The notes beneath the pieces are model-generated. The model had not been told where the DNA came from. It was given only the letters and a program-made list of their open reading frames with translations, and made no database searches. From Hibiscus mutabilis (lineage: Eukaryota; Streptophyta; Magnoliopsida; Malvales; Malvaceae): a stretch of DNA of 64,000 nt. This document shows, one piece after another, positions 34,417 through 47,447 of the stretch (positions are counted from its first letter, which is position 1; every line of letters starts with the position of its first letter). The position numbers and the translations under genes are program-made. The stretch lies in the NCBI GenBank assembly GCA_019671005.1, contig CM033732.1, positions 7,100,886 to 7,164,885 on the forward strand, written 5' to 3'.

Positions 34417-35238
34417 CATATTAACAATTACATTAATGTGATTCATGTCTCTTAATGTTAGGTAATGAATGGGTAATCAAACTATATTTTCTTGACAATT
34501 TTAATGATAAATTTGTAATTTTTAAAAGTAAGTTGATTAAAATGGTAAAAGATCGCAGTTTAAGGATTGTTGGTGTACTTTATCTTAAATTTAATGTTAA
34601 AGACATCGTAAAATTTAGAAGATTTATAAAATAAAATAAAATGTTTTTTTTGGAATACCTTTCTTAATCGTTGCGAAAATGTTTTTATTTTTTTTTAATT
34701 TGAAGGTTGTTCTTTGGTGGTATTATATATACAAAGTAATAATTATCCTTATTTATTTAGGAGTGGATGAAACGTTCAATATATTTACATATTAAAGAAA
34801 GAAATTAGACTTGCTCTACTATTTACGATTAGTACATTATCAATGATTTTGGTAAGAATAAAATCATCACAAATAAATTCTAGTATATATCTATATATAT
34901 ATTATATATTGGTGTGATTATATAGTAGTAAATGTTCATACTTTTTTAACTATTTGATAACGCACACATACTCTGCACACATAGATGCTCAAATTCGGGT
35001 CTCCTGAGATGAATATCTTCTTTTCCACTAAAGTCACTTGTTGGGTTCCGAGATATTTAAAATTAAAAAAAATCAAATAAATAAATCATTTTGACATTAT
35101 CTTTGGCAAACCAACAACCAATTGGTCTGATATGAATTAGTCAACCAACAAATTAAATACTAATGATTATAAAAAAAAATATTACTTTTGGCAAAATAAA
35201 TCCACTTACAATACCTGCTAAGCTCCTCAATTATAAGT
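34417..35238. other. AT-rich spacer
   Basis: No coding features; short AT runs near 34890. Confidence 0.5.
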
Positions 35239-35246
35239 ACCATATC

Positions 35247-35742
35247 TAGGGTGAGCAAAACTCGACTCGACTCGAAAAAACCGAATAACTCGACTCGATG
35301 CGAAAATACTCGACTCGTCTTGACTCGACTCGAAATTTCATAAACTCAACTCGACTCGAAAGAATTTCAAATAAAGTTTGAGTTGTAAAATAGAAACTCG
35401 AATAACTCGAAATTTTTAGTAATTAATGGATTTATTTTTAAGTTCGAGACGATTCCATCAATTTTTTATTATATATATATGCCGATATATAAAAATATGA
35501 AGAAATATTGCAACATATGAAGAAATATATATATGCATATCTTATACGATTAGAGAAAGTGATTTAAATTGGAATCAAACCGTACTATAACATGATAAAT
35601 AATTACAATTAAATTTTATAGGAACTCGAAAACTCGACTCGAATCGAAAAAATTTCAAATAAAGTTTGAGTTGTAAAATATGACGCGTCAACTCGAATAA
35701 CTCGAAATTTTTTAACTCGACTCGACCGAACGCTCACCCCTA
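35247..35742. mobile_element. hAT-type MITE with CTCGA palindromes
   Basis: Ends TAGGGTGAGC and GCTCACCCCTA are inverted. Flanks ACCATATC (35239-35246) and ACCGTATC (35743-35750) match at 7 of 8 bases, the 8-bp duplication of hAT elements. Subterminal regions are packed with CTCGACTCGA palindromes, as hAT transposase binding regions often are. The central ~150 bases are A/T-rich and unique. No transposase. Confidence 0.85.
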
Positions 35743-35969
35743 ACCGTATCTATTTAGTCTCCGTTATTGAATGGATCAATTTAGTTCCTTTATTAGAGCT
35801 TAGCTCAAATTAGTCCCTCTATTATAGAATGGTTCAAACAAATCCAACTATTAAATGGATCAATTTAATTTCTATACTAGTAAAAAATCAACTAAGGTAA
35901 AAGAATTTAAGTTGACAATTATTATTTAGTATAGTTAAAATGTTTTATTTAAATTTATAGAGAAGGGTT

Positions 35970-36090
35970 GAGTGCAATGACAAGGAACATAACTCTTCTA
36001 AGGAGAGAACTCGGGTTCGAACTTTGGAGACGACATTGTTGAAAGGAAGAGCCACGAATTCCGAACATGGACCATGAAAATAAAAATATG
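35970..36090 (+). repeat. tRNA-derived SINE-like fragment
   Basis: GAGTGCAATGACAAGG (weak A box) and AACTCGGGTTCGAACTTTGG (good B box) are spaced about 45 bases apart. The sequence lacks a tRNA fold. It may be a SINE head. Confidence 0.35.
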
Positions 36091-36335
36091 CTTCACCAAA
36101 AAATATTTTATAAATTTATTATTTTGTAAATGAAATCTTTCGTTTGGAGTTAAATTGTGAATGAAAAATAGTTTTTAAAGTCAATTTTAAATCTATAGGA
36201 TCAGATTAGGACGAAACGCGTTGGGCCTGGTTTTTATACTCATCCCTAGAAGTAGACCATACATTTATTTTGTTACTTATTTTAATGTAATGTTTAATCT
36301 AAATTTTATGTTTTTATTATATGCCTAGACAAGGG

Positions 36336-36690
36336 CGGTTCAAAGATTTCGGGGGCCTTATGCAATTTTTAAAATGGGCCCTTAATTTATAATCGGTAAG
36401 AGATAAATTTTTTTCTTTCAAAAAATTACCTTAATAAAAAAATATTATTGTATTATCCTCTTGAGCAACAAAAAATTGACTTATAAACATTTAAAATCAA
36501 ACATTTTTACTTTAAAAGTGTCATTCTTTTTCATGTTTAAAGTTTTAGATAATTGTTATATATATACACATAATTATATATACATATTTATAATTTTTTA
36601 CAACTATTTAAGTTAAGTTCTTTATTTTCGGGGCCCTCTTTCTCGAGGGTCCTATGCAATCGCTCCTATCGCGCTTGTTCGGAACTCCCA
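36336..36690. repeat. Unclassified repeat with GGGGCC motifs
   Basis: GGGGGCCTTATGCAATTTTT at the left and GAGGGTCCTATGCAATCGC at the right are direct-type matches, and GGGCGG/CGCGC edges may form weak termini. It resembles 50-100 at the window start. The class is not determined. Confidence 0.35.
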
Positions 36691-37182
36691 CTGTGCCTAG
36701 ATATTGTTTAAATTAAATGTGATTATCTTTGTATAATAAAAATTATTCTCGATGATTTTATTTTGTGAACAAAATGGACAATAAAAACTTTTATGATTAC
36801 TGGACACCAAAATTCTATACAAAAAATAAAATAAAAGACAAGCTAACGAATAGAACATGTTTTAAAAATGGAATGAAATATCAAGTATTGATATAAAATA
36901 TCTAGGGTTAGATTTGTTGGAAGGTGATTGGTCATAAAAAATGGACAGTTTGGCGTGAAGTAAGGGGAGGAACATGTTGTTTGGAACTTTGATAAGATTT
37001 TCCTTCGTTTTTTCTTTTACTATAATCTTTAAAATTGATTAGATTTAGTGTATTATTGACGGTAACCTGCATAAACAAGACTTGTTCTAACCAACACATA
37101 TCAACCATTGACAGTTTGTAACAAAATAACATCGTGGGAGACAAAAGAAGGGATACTAACTTTGGATGAGTTTACTATGCTC

Positions 37183-37904
37183 GACGAACACCGTTAAACA
37201 TCACTAACGTTAAACATCGCTGGACACTATTAAATTGATTAATAAAGATTAAAAATCTCAATGACTAAACATATAATTATAAATTATTTAAAATAAAATT
37301 TTAATTAAAATATTTTTCATATATATGTTATATTTGTTATTTTTTAATCAAATACCAACCTTGGTCAATTTTAAAAAATAAAAACCCTAAACCCTAAACA
37401 CTTAACCCTTACCCCTAAACCTAAAACACTAAACACTAAACTCAAAACCCAAACCCTAAACCATACACTATAAAAATCTAAACCCTAAACCCCAAACCTT
37501 GAAACTTAAACCTATTGTTTGAATTTAGGGTTTAGGGTTTATGATGTATGTTTTATGGTTTATGGTTTAGTGTTTTAGGTTTAGGGTTAAGGGTTTATAG
37601 TTTATGGTTTAGTGTTTTGAGTTTAGGGTTTTAGGTTTTGAGTTTAGGGTTTCATGTTTAGAGTTTTTATTTTTAAAATTGACTAAGGTTGGTATTTGAT
37701 CCAATTATTTAAAAAAGATTAAAAATATAATATATATATGGAAAATAATTTAATTGAAATTTTACTTTAAATAATTTATAATTGTATGTTTGTTAAAAAA
37801 AATTATATAATTGTATGTTGAATTATTGAGATTTTTAATCTTTATTAATCAATTTAATAGTGTTCAACGGTGTTTAGCGTTAATGATGTTCAACGGCGTT
37901 CGTC
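37183..37904. mobile_element. Long palindromic element with telomere-like core
   Basis: Ends GACGAACACCGTTAAACATC and GATGTTCAACGGCGTTCGTC are inverted. Both ~200-bp arms pair (AATCTTTATTAATCAATTTA against its complement, and TACCAACCTTGGTCAATTTT against AAATTGACTAAGGTTGGTA). The core (37381-37680) is CCCTAAA-type units on the left and TTTAGGG-type units on the right, with many variants. No ORF. Confidence 0.75.
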
Positions 37905-38372
37905 ACATATGATAAAATTTTCCATCAACTTATTATCAAAAGAGGGGACATTAACAAGAAAGCTGCATTAATTCCAAGGTTGGTAACTTTCTGGGAAACT
38001 TCTCTCCAAGAAAGTTGCTATCATGTGAGAAACCAAAAAGTTTAGCCGGACTTGCCAACAAAGTCTTGATTTGGTGGTATTTGAAAGTTTTAAAATCTTA
38101 GTTAAAGTCTTATCAGTTATCATGTTTAAATATTATACGAAAATTTAAATTCAATTTTATGCTATTTTGAATTTCGTATATATTAGTTATGTACTTTTTA
38201 AGAGGAAGAAGTGATTGTTCGATATTGATCTCAAGATCTAATATTAATTAAAATTAAAATGATATATCTTGTTAGTACATAATATATATATATATGCATT
38301 ATAATAATTGATTCGGGATTAACTCTTTTGATAAGAGTTAAAATGAAGATATTTTAATTTTTGTTTTGTTTT

Positions 38373-38960
38373 GGGTAAATGACGCAAATCATCACTGAAC
38401 TTGACTTTCTAATCTATTTTCGTCACTAAAGTTTCATAACGTTCAATTTGCTCACTGAAGTTTAGACATTGAAACGTTTTTTTTGTCACTCATCCGTTAA
38501 CTTTTGGACGACGTCTATTTACCCCGAATAGAGGAACTTCTCCAAGATCTGAACGGTGGAAAGCTTCTTCGGCACAAGAAAACCAATATATTGAGAAACG
38601 AGTTCCATACGGCGACGAAAGAGGGAGAATGGTGAGAGAGAAACCAAAAAGGTTTTTGCCTGATTTGTGGACTTGTAGGCACTTTTCGACAAAATGAAGG
38701 TCAGATTCGAATTCATAGGGTCAACAAAGCGACCGATGAAATTTGAGACCGAAAAACCATCATTTACAGTCATCGACGGTGACGTTCGATAACGGTGAAT
38801 GGTAGACGACGTCCACGGCATAACACTGTCAAAAAGTTAACAAGAGTGTGAAAATAAAGTTCAATTTTTAAACTTTAACGAGTAAATTAAACGTTTTGAA
38901 ACTTTAATGATAAAAATAAATTTAGAAGTAAAGTTCAATAGTAATTTACGTAATTTATCC
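38373..38960. mobile_element. Mutator-like non-autonomous element
   Basis: TIRs GGGTAAATGACGCAAATCAT and ...TTTACGTAATTTATCC. Pairing continues through TTCGTCACTAAAGTTTCATAACG and its inverse. The flanks are T-rich and nearly identical (TTTTGTTTT left, TTTCTTTTA right). The interior (38519-38821) has a 100-codon minus-strand frame without recognisable domains. Confidence 0.65.
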
Positions 38961-39605
38961 TTTCTTTTAAATAGCTGGGTGTTACTTAAAAAAAATGAAA
39001 ATGTCAGCCCAACGGTGAACCAAATCTGGCCCAAGCGGAGCACAGGCAGCTGGATCAACAAAGTAAGCACGCTTTTGGGATTTGGCTTAGGGTTTCTTTG
39101 GGTAATCAGATCTTGTTTGAAAGATCAGTTGGGTAAGAATTTCTTAACCTAATCCCCATTTGATGTTAAACACATTCCCATGAAAATATTGTTCCATTCA
39201 CTTTTAATCGACGTATTTATTTATATCTATAATCTTGTTCAAAAAATACCTATAACTTATATTTATATTATTAATAAAGTTTTTAATTGAGTTGGTGTCA
39301 CGAGTCAACTTAACACCAGTTCAATAGGAAATTATTAAAATTATCATTTTTAAAAATTATAATTGATATTACTATGGTGATCCTATATATTTTTTTACTT
39401 TCATATAATTGTACTCGCATCTTAAAAGATCAATAGTATAAAAATCACAAAATAAGAACTGAACTCGCATCTTACAAGATCAATATACTAATTATTTACT
39501 AATCTACCCATAATTTATTACAATACGGTGTAATAAAATTTAGTATATAAAAAATGAGTGTCACGAATCAATTTGACATCAACTCAATATAATAATATAT
39601 AAAAT

Positions 39606-39793
39606 TATTTGATACACAAGCTGCGTAAAATTTAGTTTATACAAGTTTGTCTGTTTTAGTATTTAGGGTTTTAGTTTATGGTTTATAGTTTAAGATTTAT
39701 GGTTTAGAATTTAAGATTAGGGATTTAGATTTTATATTTTGTATTTCGAATATAAAGGTTTGTGTAAAAAAAGTACACAACTTGTATATCAAA
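39606..39793. mobile_element. MITE with telomere-like interior (second copy)
   Basis: ATTTGATACACAAGCTGCGT and CACAACTTGTATATCAAAT are inverted, and the interior is TTTAGGG-like. Same family as 5252-5480. Confidence 0.65.
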
Positions 39794-39799
39794 TAATAA

Positions 39800-41147
39800 T
39801 ACATACTATTATTATAAATATATTTTTTATTTCATCAATTTAAAGATTAACCTTTTTATTAATGTGACATGTCATCAATTTAACAAACATTAACAGAGGA
39901 GTGACCATTTTGTTACAAATCAATAACATTAGTGACCCCATAATAACTGTTCAAACTTTAATGGTGGAAAGAAAAACTTACTCAAACATTAGTTACCATT
40001 TGTGTAGTTTACACCAAATATAAATATGTTATGAGGAAATATAAATATTAATAGGTTTATTTTTTTTTATCTCAATTAGAGGATATTTTTATTTTGTTTT
40101 TACTCTATTTTTTAAGGTGCCAATCACAATGTCTAAATTATTCATAATCCTTATACCAGAGGCAATTGCACTTAAGTACACTTCAATTTACGACCTCTTA
40201 AATATTGTAACTGACAAAACCAACAAAACTAATAATAAATTCAAAAATTTTAATTATCTTAATCGATTAGAAAGAAAATAACAATGAAACAATATTATCT
40301 AAATGGTTGAATAAGAAAGAAAACAATATTCTCTTGCGGTTTTTGAATAATAACATTTTCTCATGGGTTTTTAACTGTCTTGTTTCAAATCTGGCTGGCA
40401 TGATGGTGATGGATCAAAGATTTCCATGAGAATGAGTGGTTGTGTGCCTCATTTTCTTGCCACTTTACTACGTGAGTTGGTGGCCGGGCTTGTCAACGTC
40501 AGCCTCCTTGCTCGGTTCTCAGACATTGTTGTGGACCTTGGATGGTTGGTCTTGCTTCTAATGGATCTTTGGGTCTCTGAATTTGGGTCCATACTTAGGA
40601 TTTGTTTCCAGTGATAGAAACAATATTTTATACAAACGGTATTAAGTTTTAAAATAATCAATTTGAAAGATAAAAAATTAAACGTTTCGATTATAAAATT
40701 TATTGTGATTCTAAAATAATTCCTACAATTATTCAAAATATTATTCAAAGAGGCTTTTTCTGATCATTCAAGTATTCATATAATATAGTAATTCTTATAT
40801 TATTTGTAAAAACCCTTACAGAATATAGTTGGTGGATTGCCAATTAAAAGAAAAGATCAATTTTTTATTAGTTCTTATACTATTCGTAAGTTATAAATTT
40901 AATTTATGCACTCTAATTTAACATTTTTAATTATTGCACTTTTCAAATTTTGAAATTTTAATTTTAATCTATCAACATTCGCGAAAAACTATCAAATCGA
41001 CTCGTGTTATTATTTCTTGCATTATGCGTATATTATAGATTTAATTTTTATTTTTCAAATTGATTATTTTAAGTTTTACAATTTTTTTAAAACAAAGCCA
41101 ACATTCATTGACAAAACAGAAATACAACAATGAACGAGAACAGAGAT
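39800..41147. other. Intergenic DNA, no gene recognised
   Basis: 40380-40620 is less A/T-rich and could be a gene fragment, but its frames on either strand show no known motif. Confidence 0.4.
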
Positions 41148-41152
41148 ACATA

Positions 41153-43643
41153 TGTCATGGGGCTAGCTTTTCGACCTAACGAACCACACGGCTTTAGTCG
41201 ATGTTCTCAAGATAAATGACTAAGTCAGCCTAAAATCACTATTCATAATAACAAACTTTTCTAACGCACTTAAACGAAGAATCATTTTAAGTGAAAACAA
41301 ACTAAAAGAATGACAACGAAGAACAACAAAAAGAATAACACACGAGAGGATTAAAGTAATTTTTTTACTCAGAGAATTGAATGAATTGCAAATGAGAGCC
41401 TCTATTTATAGTTGAGTCCATTTACATCTGATGGTTCTTACTAATTTACATCGACGGTCTAGATCAAAACCTACCAACTACAATCAGTACAAAATCAGTA
41501 TATTCCCTAGATTACAATCTCTATCTAAGGAAAGTATCTCATATGTTCACATTGTATGTTCACATAATTGTAGATGGGTAAGTCTTCTAGAATTTCTCGC
41601 AGATCGGGCCAGTTTGGCGGTCTTTTTAAGCCTAGAGTTTGCCTTAGAACCTTTTGGACAGAGTGCTGCACATGTGACTCGAACCTTAGCTCACGGTTAG
41701 TGATATTCTCCCGCACCAAACTCAACGACGCCCTCTTCACGTCTCCAGAATAAAGCTGGAAATGATATTAGGAAATCTTCTCCTCGATACCTTGGTTTTC
41801 CCTAACTTGAAATCAAGCTTGGTTCTCCCCCATAATGATCGCTCTTCCTACAATGAGCACGTGATTCGTGCTGAATCGTCTTTCTATATGGACTATTCAT
41901 TTTGGAATCGCTGCCATGTAGCATCACTCGTCGTTCCACCTCGTATATCTCGACCGTATGAGCTCCCTCATATAAGTTGTGATTTGTCTTGACTCAGACC
42001 CCCTTGATATTTAAGCAAAGACTTGGAATCCATCACATTGAACTAGCTTTCAGTATCGTTGATAACTCTAGCTCGCGTCTCAGAATTATTCTTGCCAAGT
42101 TTTGACAACTCCATCATCTGTTGGGTTAGGTTTTTCGTTCCCTACACCCAGTAAACTAGACAAACCAAGCTCAAAAACTCTATAATTGTGTTCAAGATAT
42201 ATATTCCTCAGTTTACTTTGGTTGCCATTCTCTCTAACTCGTATCAACTCATCTTTCTCCATGATGTTTAATGCACCATCGCCTTCTGGCAAATTTTCAC
42301 GCTTCGACCCTTCTTCTCCCTTAAAGTCTGACGTCTCATCTCGCATTAACACTTCTTCGTCCACGAATTTCAATGCACCATCCACCTTGTCCACCGGTAA
42401 TAAACACTATGGCAACTCCTCGTATATCGATACTTCCACTTTCTTAAAGTTTGACGTCCCATCCACCTTGCCCACCGGTGGCTATTCGCACATCGAACCA
42501 AGCTTCAAAGCCTTGCTCTCTTTGGGCTTGTCCTATTCCTTGGACTACTTGTCTTTGTGCGGGCAACAAGAAAACTTATGTGGCCCCTTACAATGGTAGC
42601 ACTCGAGTTGTTCCTATCCTCTCTTTATGTGGGTAATAAAGCTACTACACTCTAGACAATCTGTCATCATATGTGAACTTTTAAAAATATAACACTTCAA
42701 TAGCCTCTCTTATCTTTTGTAGACCAAAGCAAGTATAACATTTCAATAGACTACTCACGAACCAGGTCCTACTCAATGGCTTCTCATATCCATGCTAAGT
42801 CTCCTCGATCTCAACCTTTATAGTCGACACCTAGGCTCCAAGCACATTACTCTGTCCTTCTATTATGTTAGTCATCTTGGTGCCTTCTACTCCTTCTTTA
42901 GGTCTTTTATCACCTCGGGGTTCTCCATCTTGTGGCTAATCACCCTTTCGACCAGGGTGATTTCAAACTGGGTCACCCTCCTCTACAACGACAGAAAAAT
43001 ATCCCTGACAGGCTCTCTTGGATTTTTCAACATGGGAATCCACATCTATTTTTGTTGCAATAATCTTTCCTTTTTCACTTGCCATCTCGAATAAGTACTT
43101 TCACTCGAACCACTTGCTTTGATACCACTTGTCACGGGATTAGCTTTTTGACCTAGTGAATTGTACGGCTTTAGTCAATGTTTCTGAGACAAACGAATAA
43201 GCCAGCCTGAAATCACTATTCGGAAGATCAAACTCTTCCAAGTCACTCGAACGAAGAATCATTTTAAGCGAAAACAAATTAAAATATTGGCAACGAAGAA
43301 CAACAAAAAGAACTCTCAAGAACAAAGAATAACACAAAAGATGATTAGAGTAAATGCCTTTTTACTCGGAGAATTGGATGAACTACAAAAGATGCAGGCA
43401 GCCTCAATTTATGGTTGAGTCCCTTTACATCCGAAAGTTCCTACTAATTTACATCGACGACCTAGATCAAAACCTACCAACCACAATTAGTACAAAATTG
43501 ACATATTTCCTATATTTCAATCTTTATCTAAGGAAAGTATTTCTTATGTTCACATAATTGTGGATGGATAAATCTTCTAGAATTTCTCACGGATTGGGCC
43601 AGTCTGGCAGTTTTTTCAAGCCTAGAGTTTTCCTCATAACCCC
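41153..43643 (-). mobile_element. Gag-only LTR retroelement, right LTR truncated
   Basis: Direct repeats 41153-~41705 and 43130-43643 (TGTCAYGGG..., CACACGGCTTTAGTC, GAATCATTTTAAG) are LTRs. Minus orientation follows from the primer site TGGTATCAAAGC at 43116-43127 and a purine-rich tract GGTGCGGGAGAAT next to the left LTR (41705-41717). The right LTR stops at 43643, where the Mutator-like unit begins; the missing LTR tail was not found beyond that unit. The internal 1.4 kb has gag remnants but no pol, so it depends on another element or is a deletion product. Confidence 0.75.
42086..43094 (-). pseudogene. Gag remnant of the gag-only element
   Basis: In sense order there is an N-terminal helical stretch (about 43020-42900: RRVTQFEITLVERVISHKME), then a CCHC zinc knuckle at about 42550-42600 (CYHCKGPHKFSCC, spacing CX2CX3HX4C, intact). 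A repeat-rich acidic linker follows (42480-42100) in which KVDGTSNF, KVDGALKF and GDGALNI blocks recur. Stops separate these parts. Such a protein would bind element RNA. No protease or polymerase motif follows. Confidence 0.55.
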
Positions 43644-44310
43644 TTTGATTAATTATATATTTTTTATGTAATAAAAATAATTAAATATTTTATACTAATA
43701 TATTTTTCTTATTTATAAATTTTAATAGTTTTAGTTACATTAAAAAATTAATATAAAATATAATTTAATATTCATTGAACTTTATCTATTATTTTTCAGT
43801 TTTAATATAATGATAAACATTTACCTATGTTTAAGTAGAAAATAATTTAAAATAATAAGATATTATTTTGGGAAAATTAAAAAATTAAAAATTAAAATTT
43901 TTAAAAATGATAAACTTTATCTATTGGTATTAATTAAGAAATTAATAATTTAAAATAATGATAAATTTTATCTATTGGCATTAATTAAAAAATGATATAA
44001 TATTATTTTGAGAAAATTGTTATGTAAATCAAATCAAATGTTTTAAATAAATTTATTATAAAAATGTGATATAAAGAAGAAGAAGAAGATTTGGAGAAAA
44101 TTTTGTAAGTAGATAAGATATGTATTTTTTTTAATTTTGAAGTTTGATGTTTGAATTTTTGAAAGATATGCTTAGAATGTATTTTTTTTAAATTTTATAA
44201 GTAGATAAATATGTATTTTTTAATTTTTCCGTTTGATGTTTGAATTTTTGATGTTTGAATATTTAGAGAAAATAGAATTAAATTAGTAGATGTGTAATTG
44301 TTTAGTTTAC
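43644..44310. repeat. Left inverted flank of the Mutator-like unit
   Basis: It is the inverse of ~49547-50322: GATTAATTATATATTTT, TTGAACTTTATCTATTATTT and AAACATTTACCTATG all recur inverted on the right. It lacks the Helitron-type 3' hairpin and CTAG of the right copy, so it is truncated at 43644. Confidence 0.75.
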
Positions 44311-44563
44311 GGTTTAAGAAAAAAACATTTGCTAATTTTGTATGTTAGTAATTTTAATTTTTAAGTAAGAAAAAAATGTTTATAGTTTTATAAAGTCTAT
44401 TCGAATATATATTTGAAATAATTTCGTAAATAAGTAGTATGTTTTAAAATCATAATTAGTATTTATTTTTATTTATAGTTTAGAATTAGGTTTAGTGCAT
44501 TGTAGTTCATTTTGATTTGTGTATTATAATTGAAAATATTTATTTCCCGAACATGCAGAGAAA

Positions 44564-47125
44564 ATGAGCAACAACAGATTTGTGGCGATTGTCCATTACA
44601 ATGGAGAAATTGCGAAAACCGATGTCGGTATTGTTTTTGAATATGAAAGCCCTACGAAGATGAGATTTGAAAAAGAAATCACGCTTGGAGTAATTAAGGA
44701 GAAGATATCTGAGAAAATTGGAGCTCAGATTCATAGTTTGCGGTATCGGTGGCTAACGTGTCATAATCCAGTCAGATATTCCGCAATAGCTCTAAAAAAT
44801 AATACAGGTGTAGGAATAATGATTGCAGAGCATGAATCTATAGATATTTGAAATGTTGAGTTATTTGTTGAGGTACGTGATATTCTCGGCCCATCCAGAA
44901 ACGTAGTTGGGGAATGTAGTCAAATAAGTTTCGGTAACGAGTTTGATCTGTCTAGAGGTAGTTTTGTGGCAATGTTGACAAGTGGGTCGACTATAAATCC
45001 AAATGTTGATCCGACTGTTGATGCTAATGTTGAGAACCTACGAGGTCGATGAGGAGAATCACTTGAAGATTCTAGCGAAGATGAAGATATTAATGATCTC
45101 GATTTGTTCCCTGATGACGTTGGTGATGCCCTTGATTTTGGTATTGGAGATTTCATTCTGACCGGGGGCGACATTACATTGTATGATCCTCCTGCTCACA
45201 TGAACTCGGTGGATTTTGATGCGATGAGGGCGCCACAATTCCCAGATATGCCCCAATTAACTCCGAGTCAGCATGGTGAATTATTTGGTGGGCTTCAATT
45301 TAATTAAAAGAATGAAGCTATATTGGCAATTAAAGAGTATAGCATCATGCAACATGTGGACTACGTGGTTGCAGAATCTACTCCGAAGACTTTCTTTGCG
45401 AAGTGTGGGAAATATGGAGAATTGTGCAATTGAAAGATTCGAGTATCGAAGCTTAAGAAGATAGATCGTTGAGAGGTCACAAAGTACAACGACGATCACA
45501 CATGTTTATGAACATCTATCGATCAGGACCACAACAAATTGTACTCGAGCGTAATAAGCCATCACGTGATGAAGTTGGTCGAAGCAAATCTAAGGGTTCC
45601 CGTTTTAGCAATTCAGGCAACCATTGCGCAGCAATTTGAATATCAAATAAAATATAAGAGGTGGCGTGCAAGGGATAAGGCATTGCATTCGGTGTACGGT
45701 GATTACGGTAAGTCGTATAATGAACTACAAGCTTTATTGATAGCAATGACACATTTCATCCCAGACCAACTGCTTCAAGGTGTCAATTTTTCCATCGACT
45801 ATTATGGGTGTTCAAGCCATGCATTGAAGGCTTTCCATTTTGTAAACGTATGATCCAAGTCGATGGAACATGGTTGTACGGGAGATACTCTCATGTACTG
45901 TTGGTTGCCATTATGCAAGATGGTGATAACAATGTCATTCTGATTGCATTCGTAATTGTTGAGGGGGAGACGGCTGAAGCTTGGAATTTTTTAACCAATT
46001 TACGTGACCATGTCATCCGAGAAGATGGGGTCTACATTATCTCTGATCGAATGATAGCTATCAAAGCATCAATTAATCGAGAAGGAAGTCGTTGGACACC
46101 TCCGCACGCATACCCTACATACTGCGTTCGTCACATCGGTAAGAACAGCTACGAACAATTTAAAAATCACTATCTTCGCAGTGAAATTTTAAGCATGGGT
46201 AAGTATCATGTTTTCAAACTCCGTTATATATAGTTATGTGCTTTGATTTTTCTAGATGCTAACAACACATATTATGGTACATGGTATCAATTACTACGGC
46301 CAGAATTTGAGAAGAAGATGACGAATTTACAGAAATACGGCGAGTGTGTCTGGAGTTGGGCCAACAATATCGAGAGAGAAAGATGGGCCCAATCATATGA
46401 CGAAGGTGGTAGACGATACGGTCAAATGACAACCAACCTTGTGGAGTGCATAAATGGAGTACTAAAAGGATCATGTCATCTCTCTATAGCAAGCTTGCTG
46501 ACAGAAACGTACTACCGTTTGGCTAAGGTTTGGTCTGTTAAAGGGAAGCATGTCTAGTCCTTAATAAACATGGGACAATGTTGAGCTCCTACTATTGTGA
46601 CAAAAATGGATAAGAATGTGAAGAATGCAACGTCGCTGACCGTTCACACATTCGACTGAATGAATTAGATTTTTGATGTTGTTGGTTCCAGAACCCAGAA
46701 CGAAGCACGCCACTCAAATGTATTTCGAGTCTATTTCAGACATACGTGGTGTGACTGTGGCGAGTTCCAGGCGTGGTGATATCCATGTGCTCATGTAGTT
46801 GCAGCATGTATGTTTGCCAATATTGACCCGTACACATATGTTGATCAATGCTTCAGTCTCAACCAGATGTTGGATATTTACAGAATTGATTTCCCACCTA
46901 TCCTGAATTCAATGTATTGGCCGTCAGTAGAGCATAAAAACTGGTTACCGGCCTACACTTCGTAGAACTCCAACTGGCTGACCTAGATTGACTCGCATCT
47001 ACACCAGTATAGATCTTCATCACGGAGAGAATGGGCAACGAAAGAGATGTACTATATGTAGGGCTGAAGGCCATTCGAAATCAAAATGTCCAAATGAACC
47101 AAGATATGTGTCTATACCTCGGTGA
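44564..47125 (+). pseudogene. MuDR-type (MULE) transposase
   Basis: It starts MSNNRFVAIVHYNGEI with a PB1-like N-terminal region, then an acidic linker (SSEDEDINDLDLFPDD). The MuDR DNA-binding domain follows (about 45310-45510: YSIMQHVDYVVAES, FFAKCGKYGELC, YNDDHTC). A DDE MULE domain starts near 45805 after a frameshift (MIQVDGTWLYGRY, AFVIVEGETAEAWNFL, IISDRM; catalytic D in VDGT and D in SDR). An intron is likely at 46199-46254 (GGTAAGT...TTTTTCTAG), followed by TNLVECINGVLK. A SWIM finger CDC...CAH lies at about 46750-46800, and a C-terminal CX2CX4HX4C knuckle (CTICRAEGHSKSKC) near 47055-47095. Stops interrupt the first 1.3 kb at 44849, 45050, 45305, 45431 and 45470, several at expected Trp positions. 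It would cut and move the element; this copy cannot. Confidence 0.85.
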
Positions 47126-47447
47126 TGTATTATCTTTGTATTCAAAAATATAAATTGTTTGTATTTGAAAATTTTATGTTTGTATTTCAAAATGTACAAA
47201 AACATTTTTCACTTTGTTTGTTTTAATTTTTTTTAACTTCGATTTGGTGTGGTTTGTAATTTTTACAAATTATACATAAATTAAGTTTAGTTTGGGTTTT
47301 AATTTTAATCACACTTAAGGTTAAATATTATATCACTAATAACTAAAGATAATTACTGAACAATAAAACACAATGAAAAATAAAAAAACAATAACCTTCA
47401 AATTCATATTGAAATGCCTCTAATGTATTACACAAAGTACATAAAAT

